From NCBI GenBank assembly GCA_965215755.1, contig OZ244119.1, positions 5,456,001-5,520,000 on the forward strand: DNA of 64,000 nt. Direction: 5' to 3'. This stretch comes from Tectiglobus sp965215755 (GTDB lineage Bacteria; Pseudomonadota; Alphaproteobacteria; Rhizobiales; Hyphomicrobiaceae). The notes beneath the pieces are model-generated. The model was not told where the DNA came from. It saw nothing but the letters and a program-made list of their open reading frames with translations, and made no database searches. The position numbers and the translations under genes are program-made. Positions 59,321-64,000 of this stretch are shown here, one piece after another. Position 1 is the stretch's first letter; every line of letters begins with the position of its first letter.

Positions 59321-59398
59321 CGTGCCAGGCTCCTTGCTCCATCTACGCGGACAGGCCACTATAGCTGTCGAAAACTATTTGGCGAAGGAACAGGATAG

Positions 59399-60277
59399 AT
59401 GGCCGACACAGACGTTCAGCAGATTCCAGGCGTTTATCATAGGCGCATCGGCGAGATCGTTGTCACGGCAATCGCCGACGGCTTCCTGGATGGTGACGTC
59501 GATGTCCTCCTCAACATCACGCAGGATGAGGCGCGTAGTATTCTCTCTGCCAACTTTCGACCGGCCCGGCGCACTGCCGTCAATACATTCCTGATCCGCT
59601 CAGGTGACAAAGTCGCGCTGATGGAAACAGGATGTGGTACGTACATGCAGCCGACCGCTGGTAAGCAGATCGCCAATCTAGCGGCAGCAGGTGTCAGGCC
59701 TGCTGACATCGACGCGGTTCTGCTCACTCACATGCATCCGGATCATTCTGCCGGCCTCACTGACCGCGACACGGGCAAGCCGTTCTTTGAAAATGCCGAG
59801 TTGATTGTCCACGAGAATGAGCCCAAGCACTGGCTGGACGATGCCAACTTTGCCAAGGCAACGGATCGCGAGAAGCTGCTGTTCTTTCAATGCACCCGCG
59901 AACAGATTGCGCCATATCAGGATCGTATGAAATTGTTCACAGGCGGTGAGGTTTTTCCCGGCGTGACAGCTATTCCGCGTCCCGGGCATACCCCGGGTCA
60001 CACGACCTATCTGATCAGCTCCGGTGATGAGCAGCTGCTGATCTGGGGCGACACGATCCATGTGCCGGAAATCCAAACCGCGCGACCGGAAGTGTGCATT
60101 GCATTCGATACAGATCCTGCGCAAGCGGAGGCCTCCCGCCGGGCCGTATTCGATATGGTTGCGACTGACAAACTGCTTGTTACAGGCATGCACATGCACT
60201 TCCCGGGCTTCTCTCGACTGATTCAAGACGGCAGTGGGTACCGCATTATTCCGGCTGCCTGGGAGCACGAGATTTAG
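59399..60277 (+). CDS. MBL-fold metallo-hydrolase
   Basis: Metallo-beta-lactamase fold protein of 292 residues. The metal motif is THMHPDHSAGL (H111, H113, D115, H116); further ligands are the histidine in PRPGHTPGHTTYL and aspartate in LIWGDTIHVPE. The gene is in the family of lactonases and general MBL hydrolases with quorum-quenching or glyoxalase-type members. AGGA precedes the ATG. It heads a rightward pair with the carboxymuconolactone decarboxylase-like gene and faces the GST gene across a short divergent promoter region. Substrate unknown. Confidence 0.87.
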   Translation: MADTDVQQIPGVYHRRIGEIVVTAIADGFLDGDVDVLLNITQDEARSILSANFRPARRTAVNTFLIRSGDKVALMETGCGTYMQPTAGKQIANLAAAGVRPADIDAVLLTHMHPDHSAGLTDRDTGKPFFENAELIVHENEPKHWLDDANFAKATDREKLLFFQCTREQIAPYQDRMKLFTGGEVFPGVTAIPRPGHTPGHTTYLISSGDEQLLIWGDTIHVPEIQTARPEVCIAFDTDPAQAEASRRAVFDMVATDKLLVTGMHMHFPGFSRLIQDGSGYRIIPAAWEHEI

Positions 60278-60409
60278 TCCAAGTGGAGTCTGCCTGCGAA
60301 CTGCAAACGTACTTGCGCGGGGCGGGCAGGCCCGGGAAGATACCCAAGGCATTCTCGCCTTGATATCGCGGTAAGTTCAAATCCGCTTCCATGTTGAGAC
60401 GAGGTGAAT

Positions 60410-61009
60410 GTGTCTGAGAGACGATGGTCCGGAGATATTGATCCGCAATCCGGTTGCCGGTTGCCGCTACCTGATCGTGAGCAACTCGATGCTCGTGGGC
60501 AGGCGGTCGTTGATCGCCAGCTATCGCCCGAGCACCAATCACTGGTTGGACTGCGAGGGCCAACCGGCATAAGATTGCATAGTCCGGTGCTTGCCGAGCA
60601 TGCCCAGGCATTGGTGAACTATTTCCGCAACGACAGCCTGCTCGACAAACAAGTTCAGGAGATCGCAATCCTGATCACGGCCAGGGTCCACAATAGCGAG
60701 TTCGAGTGGGCAGCCCATGTTGAAACAGCACGCAAAGTCGGTGTGGCGGAGCCGACGATAGTTGCGATTCTGAGTCGGTCTACTACGGATCCATTGTCAG
60801 ATCGTGATGCCTTGGTCATCGCCGTTGGCCGCCAACTTTTCACCGAACGCCGGTTAAGCAATGAGCTTTATCGCCGGGCTCACGATCATTTCGGGGAGCA
60901 GGGTTTGGTTGAACTGATTTCGTTTATGGCGATGTATGCCGGAACGGCGTATCTGCTTGCGGCGTTCGACATGCAGTTGCCGCCTGGCAAACAGAACGCC
61001 TTCGACTAA
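60410..61009 (+). CDS. carboxymuconolactone decarboxylase (AhpD-like) family protein
   Basis: Protein of 199 residues with the CMD fold: QEIAILITARVHNSEFEWAAHVETARKVGV is the diagnostic helix pair. There are no CXXC cysteines in the CMD helix, so an AhpD-type peroxidase role is excluded; the histidine in AAHVE is compatible with a PcaC-like role on ring-fission lactones. FGEQGLVELISFMAMYAGTAYL is the dimer helix. The start is GTG 60410 with GAGG six bases upstream; GTG 60404 overlaps that signal. With the intradiol dioxygenase across the divergent region it fits aromatic breakdown. Confidence 0.83.
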   Translation: MSERRWSGDIDPQSGCRLPLPDREQLDARGQAVVDRQLSPEHQSLVGLRGPTGIRLHSPVLAEHAQALVNYFRNDSLLDKQVQEIAILITARVHNSEFEWAAHVETARKVGVAEPTIVAILSRSTTDPLSDRDALVIAVGRQLFTERRLSNELYRRAHDHFGEQGLVELISFMAMYAGTAYLLAAFDMQLPPGKQNAFD

Positions 61010-61614
61010 ACCCGTTTCCGATTCAGCAGGGCCTCGATCATGGGTTCAGTTTTGTGAGGTTCGAAAAAACCAAACTGCTGGAAACGAATCATGCCGTCCT
61101 TGTCGATGATGACCATCTCAGGCGTGCCACGCGTGTTGTATCGCTTCATGGTCTCCGGCACGCGGCTTTTGCTGCGATGTCGATCGACGCCGACGGGGAT
61201 CGTAATGCCCTTCTCGCGGACGTAGTTTTTCAGGCGCTTCACCGTTTGATAGTTGTGTCCTTCAAACACAGTGTGAATTTTGATGAATTTTAGTGTTCCT
61301 TGATCAAACTTCTGGGCATATTTCTGCTGCCAGTACGCCATCAGTGGACCGGAGAATTTATTGCAGCCAGGACACCATAGCTGGAAAAAATCAATGATGA
61401 TGACCTTCCCGCGCAACGTGTCGATGTTGCCGCCATCACCGTTGATCCACTCCAGGATGTCCCATTGCGGCGCGGGTCGAACTGGGGCCGGCGCCAAAGT
61501 CTGAGCTTGAAGCGGGGCTGGTAGCAACGGTATGGACATTGCCAACCCCGTCGCCGCAGCGCCCGCCGAGCCAGCCAAGAATCGGCGCCGATGATGATTG
61601 CATTGATCAGTCAT
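61006..61614 (-). CDS. Tat-exported thioredoxin-like protein (TlpA type)
   Basis: Protein of 202 residues. The N-terminus has a twin-arginine signal: RRRFLAG followed by a hydrophobic stretch and cleavage near LQAQ. The thioredoxin fold follows with LRGKVIIIDFFQLWCPGCNK, redox motif CPGC at 81-84, and GTPEMVIIDKDGMIRF with the cis-proline. It should act as a periplasmic thiol-disulfide oxidoreductase. Tat export of such a protein is unusual because it usually goes by Sec. GGGAGA before ATG 61614 supports the start; the stop overlaps the converging CMD gene stop by three bases. Confidence 0.85.
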   Translation of the reverse strand: MTDQCNHHRRRFLAGSAGAAATGLAMSIPLLPAPLQAQTLAPAPVRPAPQWDILEWINGDGGNIDTLRGKVIIIDFFQLWCPGCNKFSGPLMAYWQQKYAQKFDQGTLKFIKIHTVFEGHNYQTVKRLKNYVREKGITIPVGVDRHRSKSRVPETMKRYNTRGTPEMVIIDKDGMIRFQQFGFFEPHKTEPMIEALLNRKRV

Positions 61615-61722
61615 GCCATCTCTCCCAACGCGTTGCTGATTGGCAAGTGACGCGTGCACTTGAGGCTCAGGCATTCGCTTCACGTCTGAGTTCAAAGCGA
61701 TGCAAACGCCTGGGCCGCTGCA

Positions 61723-62349
61723 CTAGTTTGTTGTATTGAAGATGTTACTGAAAGGCTTGTCGCTCGGGGTTGAACTACTCAGCGAAGCGACCCTGTATTT
61801 CTTCCAGGTCGCCTTGACCTTGGCTCCGACTTTCACCCGATTGTAAAGCTCAACAACGTGTTCGTTGTGCATGCGGATGCAGCCTTTGGACACGTTCTTT
61901 CCGATTGTCCAAGGTGCGTCGGTCCCATGGATTCGATAGAGCGTGCTGCCTAGGTACAGGGCTCTGACACCCATCGGATTGCGCGGGTGGCCGCCTGGCA
62001 CAAACGCCGGCAACTTGGGATTTTCGCGGCGCATCGATGCCGTTGGTGTCCAGGATGGATTGACCTTTTTACGGGAGACGCGTTGCGTGCCCTGCCAGCG
62101 GCTTTGCGCGCGTGGCACAGCGATTGGGTAGCTCACGGCGCGGCCTCGACCGACGACGTGATAGAGCCGGCGATCACTGAAACTAACTACAATTTCACCC
62201 GGCTTGTAGCTCTTTGAGAATGCCACTGTTTGCTTGTCATAGACTGAGTTTTTCTCGGCACCGAACCAGCTACTTTGCGCTAACGCTGGAGATTGTGACA
62301 GGGCGACTGCCAAGGCGGCAGCAAGGACTGTGTTGATTGTGGAATTCAT
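61723..62349 (-). CDS. L,D-transpeptidase (YkuD domain)
   Basis: Cell-wall enzyme of 208 residues forming 3-3 cross-links or attaching proteins to peptidoglycan. A Sec signal peptide (MNSTINTVLAAALAVALSQSPALAQ) is followed by IVVSFSDRRLYHVVGRGRAVSYPIAV and the catalytic segment: H141 in IHGTDAPWTIG and SKGCIRMHN with nucleophile C157. VPGGHPRNPMGVRALYLG is also typical. ATG 62349 with GAGGGAAACA upstream is chosen; the frame to 62427 is longer than needed. The gene stands alone. Confidence 0.9.
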   Translation of the reverse strand: MNSTINTVLAAALAVALSQSPALAQSSWFGAEKNSVYDKQTVAFSKSYKPGEIVVSFSDRRLYHVVGRGRAVSYPIAVPRAQSRWQGTQRVSRKKVNPSWTPTASMRRENPKLPAFVPGGHPRNPMGVRALYLGSTLYRIHGTDAPWTIGKNVSKGCIRMHNEHVVELYNRVKVGAKVKATWKKYRVASLSSSTPSDKPFSNIFNTTN

Positions 62350-62478
62350 AACTTTGTTTCCCTCTGGGCATGCGATGTCGGCGTACCCATGTTTGAATTT
62401 TGAATTGCTTGCAGATCTGAGACACATGCGCCTGTTCGGTCACTTCACCGAAGGACCGCGCATTGCAATTCAGGGAAA

Positions 62479-62886
62479 CTAGTTGCGTAACCGTGGTGCC
62501 GTCGCGAACACTGTCCAGAACGGCGCCCGGCCTCCCGGATCGCTGCGCGGATCAGCCGTCAAGGAGAACTGTCGTCCTGTCGTGGCACTCACCTCTACGA
62601 GAATGCCACCGCCAATGTTACCAGAAAACAAAGACAGGTCAGCGTCGTCTGGTCTCAACCGCCCGGTTGCTGGTGTGGCGACGACGGTCACACGCCCGCA
62701 TTTCTTGCGCTCACGCACTGGAATCGTGAGCTTGTCACAGGCTCTTGTTTCAACGCTTGTGGTTGCAGCCATACTGGCAGGGGTGTCGATACCGGAAGAA
62801 TGCGCGGACAGGCCAGACACGCAAACGGTCGCCATCGCCAAGATGGCGAGGCATAGCGCGAACCGGATGTTAAACGCCGTCTGCAT
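62479..62886 (-). CDS. small exported protein, unknown
   Basis: Protein of 135 residues with a signal peptide (FALCLAILAMATVCVSG). The mature part is rich in threonine, arginine and alanine, with two cysteines (RACDKL and KKCGRV) that could pair, and ends TVFATAPRLRN. I recognise no domain. The Shine-Dalgarno is weak. A longer open frame on the opposite strand covers the same DNA but has no signal peptide or protein-like composition, so I prefer this one. Coding status is moderately supported. Confidence 0.5.
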   Translation of the reverse strand: MQTAFNIRFALCLAILAMATVCVSGLSAHSSGIDTPASMAATTSVETRACDKLTIPVRERKKCGRVTVVATPATGRLRPDDADLSLFSGNIGGGILVEVSATTGRQFSLTADPRSDPGGRAPFWTVFATAPRLRN

Positions 62887-63209
62887 TTGTCGAGTTGACC
62901 GTTTAGCCGTGTTTCGGATCAGATCCTGTCAAGTTTCTACCACATTCGACAGATGCTTGGCAGCAACACTCACAGAAACGTGTGTACGTTTGCCAGTATC
63001 ATTTCCCGCCTGCACACGCTTCAGTTTTCAACACCACAGAGCCCCATTCTCGACCGTCTTGGTCCTGATAGCGGCACGTGCTACCTGTTCAACCTTAAAA
63101 CTGAAGTTAATTTGCCGCTGCTTTGTCACAACTTGAATTTGCGTTTACTCGCGAAACCCGGCGCGTGACGAGGTAGGTATCCGCACCAGAAGCTAGCGTG
63201 GAGAACCGG
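62887..63209. other. Intergenic region before molybdenum hydroxylase genes
   Basis: About 320 bp with no recognised gene. Contains the promoters for the leftward small exported gene and the rightward oxidoreductase operon; no clear operator or hairpin found. Confidence 0.4.
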
Positions 63210-63674
63210 ATGGACCTGACCGTCAATGGCAAGCGCATTACTGTAACGTCAGATCCGGATACACCACTGCTTTGGGTGCTGCGTGATGAGTTGGGCCTGA
63301 CAGGGACGAAGTACGGTTGCGGCATTGCGGCCTGCGGTGCTTGCACTGTCCAGATTGATGGCGAAGCCGTGCGGTCATGTTCGTTGGAACTGGCTGATGT
63401 CGAAGGCGCCGTCACGACGATCGAAGGCCTTGGCACACCCGAAGCCCTTCATGCCGTACAGGCGGCCTGGATCGAACATCAGGTCGCTCAATGCGGCTAT
63501 TGCCAGTCTGGCCAGATCATGGCTGCGGCAGCATTCCTTAGAACTCATCCAGATCCTACAGACCAGGACATCGACGACGCCATGTCCGGTAATTTGTGCC
63601 GTTGCGGCACCCATGTCCGCATCCGAACTGCGGTAAAGGCAGCAGCTACCAAGCTCAAGGAATCAAAATCATGA
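63210..63674 (+). CDS. (2Fe-2S) subunit of isoquinoline oxidoreductase-type molybdenum hydroxylase
   Basis: Small electron-transfer subunit of 154 residues of the xanthine dehydrogenase family. The plant-ferredoxin-type cluster uses C37, C42, C45 and C57 (YGCGIAACGACTVQIDG), the second cluster C95, C98, C130 and C132 (QCGYCQSG and NLCRCGTH). ATG 63210 with GGAG six bases before is preferred to GTG 63198. Its stop overlaps the next start (ATGA). The pair resembles IorA-IorB of isoquinoline 1-oxidoreductase and periplasmic aldehyde oxidases, without a FAD subunit. Confidence 0.9.
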   Translation: MDLTVNGKRITVTSDPDTPLLWVLRDELGLTGTKYGCGIAACGACTVQIDGEAVRSCSLELADVEGAVTTIEGLGTPEALHAVQAAWIEHQVAQCGYCQSGQIMAAAAFLRTHPDPTDQDIDDAMSGNLCRCGTHVRIRTAVKAAATKLKESKS

Positions 63675-64000
63675 GCCGGCTTGGCAGAATTGCACGGCGA
63701 ACTTTTCTGATTGGTACGGCCGCCATTGCCGGCGGTGTCGCCATTGGCACCCTCGCTTATCTGCGAGACCCAGCTAATCCGTTGCTCGATGACCTGAGCG
63801 ACGGACAAACAACCCTGCCCCCGTATGTCATCGTCGACCAAAGTGGCGTGACTATCATTACACCGCGAGCCGATATAGGTCAGGGTGCCCATTCAATTCT
63901 CGCGGCATTAGTAGCCGAGGAACTCGACGTCGCACTGCAGGACATCAATGTCGACCACGGTCCACCTAGCGGTGTCTACTACAATGGAAAAGTTCCGGCC
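63671..64000 (+). CDS. molybdopterin-binding subunit, IorB type (3' end outside window)
   Basis: First 110 residues of the large catalytic subunit; the gene continues beyond the window. It starts with a twin-arginine signal (ARRTFLIGTAAIAGG), as expected for IorB-like periplasmic enzymes that pass folded through Tat. VTIITPRADIGQGAHSILAALVAEELDV is the typical molybdopterin-domain opening (GQGAHS). ATG 63671 overlaps the preceding stop codon. It hydroxylates aldehydes or heteroaromatics; a chaperone of the CoxD/CoxE kind, as encoded at 19023-21339, may be needed for maturation. Confidence 0.85.
   Translation, partial: MSRLGRIARRTFLIGTAAIAGGVAIGTLAYLRDPANPLLDDLSDGQTTLPPYVIVDQSGVTIITPRADIGQGAHSILAALVAEELDVALQDINVDHGPPSGVYYNGKVPA

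Noticed and set aside
62483..63136. 217-codon plus-strand open frame overlapping the small exported gene
   Set aside because: Serine/arginine-rich translation without domain or signal; the minus-strand frame has a good signal peptide.

Overview
The window looks like a chromosomal segment of a heterotrophic alphaproteobacterium, probably Hyphomicrobiales-like. This rests on moderately high GC, a fused NuoE/NuoF-type formate dehydrogenase beta subunit of the kind known from Methylobacterium, FCD-GntR regulation, several glutathione S-transferases and many CaiB-type CoA transferases; the taxonomic call is inference. I see about 52 protein genes, no tRNA or rRNA, no insertion sequence, no phage gene and no CRISPR array. 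The first gene is cut at its 5' end and the last at its 3' end.

Layout. 1-5.9 kb: a 3-hydroxyisobutyryl-CoA hydrolase fragment, a CoA transferase, a flavin monooxygenase, a DUF4864-like exported protein, and a pair made of a 2-hydroxychromene-2-carboxylate isomerase-like protein and an aromatic hydroxylase-type flavoprotein. 6.6-11.1 kb: a TPR-cytochrome c fusion, a lone macro-domain protein and an autotransporter. 11.3-18.7 kb: 3-hydroxyisobutyrate dehydrogenase (mmsB), threonine aldolase, a second beta-hydroxyacid dehydrogenase and an RND pump with its adaptor. 19.0-23.2 kb: a tightly coupled SDR / acyl-CoA dehydrogenase / MoxR ATPase / VWA operon. 23.4-25.3 kb: a phytanoyl-CoA dioxygenase-like enzyme and a CoA-ester lyase. 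25.3-34.1 kb: an eight-gene minus-strand operon (DUF35 protein, thiolase-like protein, bifunctional beta-oxidation enzyme, unknown 94-aa protein, crotonase, ThDP enzyme, second phytanoyl-CoA dioxygenase-like protein, LLM flavoprotein), which suggests breakdown of a branched or cyclic acid. 34.4-42.3 kb: a second flavin monooxygenase, CoA transferase, GST, membrane proteins, a D-aminoacylase-type amidohydrolase and a tiny cysteine-rich exported protein.

The most coherent system is at 42.4-52.8 kb: frc (formyl-CoA:oxalate CoA-transferase), a 10-formyl-THF hydrolase/formyltransferase-like gene and fhs on one strand, a GntR/FCD regulator, and on the other strand an NAD-type formate dehydrogenase operon with a cupin gene between its two subunit genes. 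Formyl-CoA, formyl-THF and formate can be interconverted and formate oxidised to CO2. TGG-N4-CCA elements lie 60-75 bp before the starts of frc, gntR and the formate dehydrogenase operon, so one regulator may control all three. No oxalyl-CoA decarboxylase gene is in the window.

53-61 kb is another catabolic block: two GSTs, a TauD-type dioxygenase, a sulfatase coupled to a class II aldolase, an alpha/beta-hydrolase without its nucleophilic serine, an intradiol ring-cleavage dioxygenase, an MBL-fold hydrolase and a carboxymuconolactone decarboxylase-like protein. The end holds a Tat-exported thioredoxin-fold protein, an L,D-transpeptidase, a small exported protein and the start of an isoquinoline oxidoreductase-type molybdenum hydroxylase operon.
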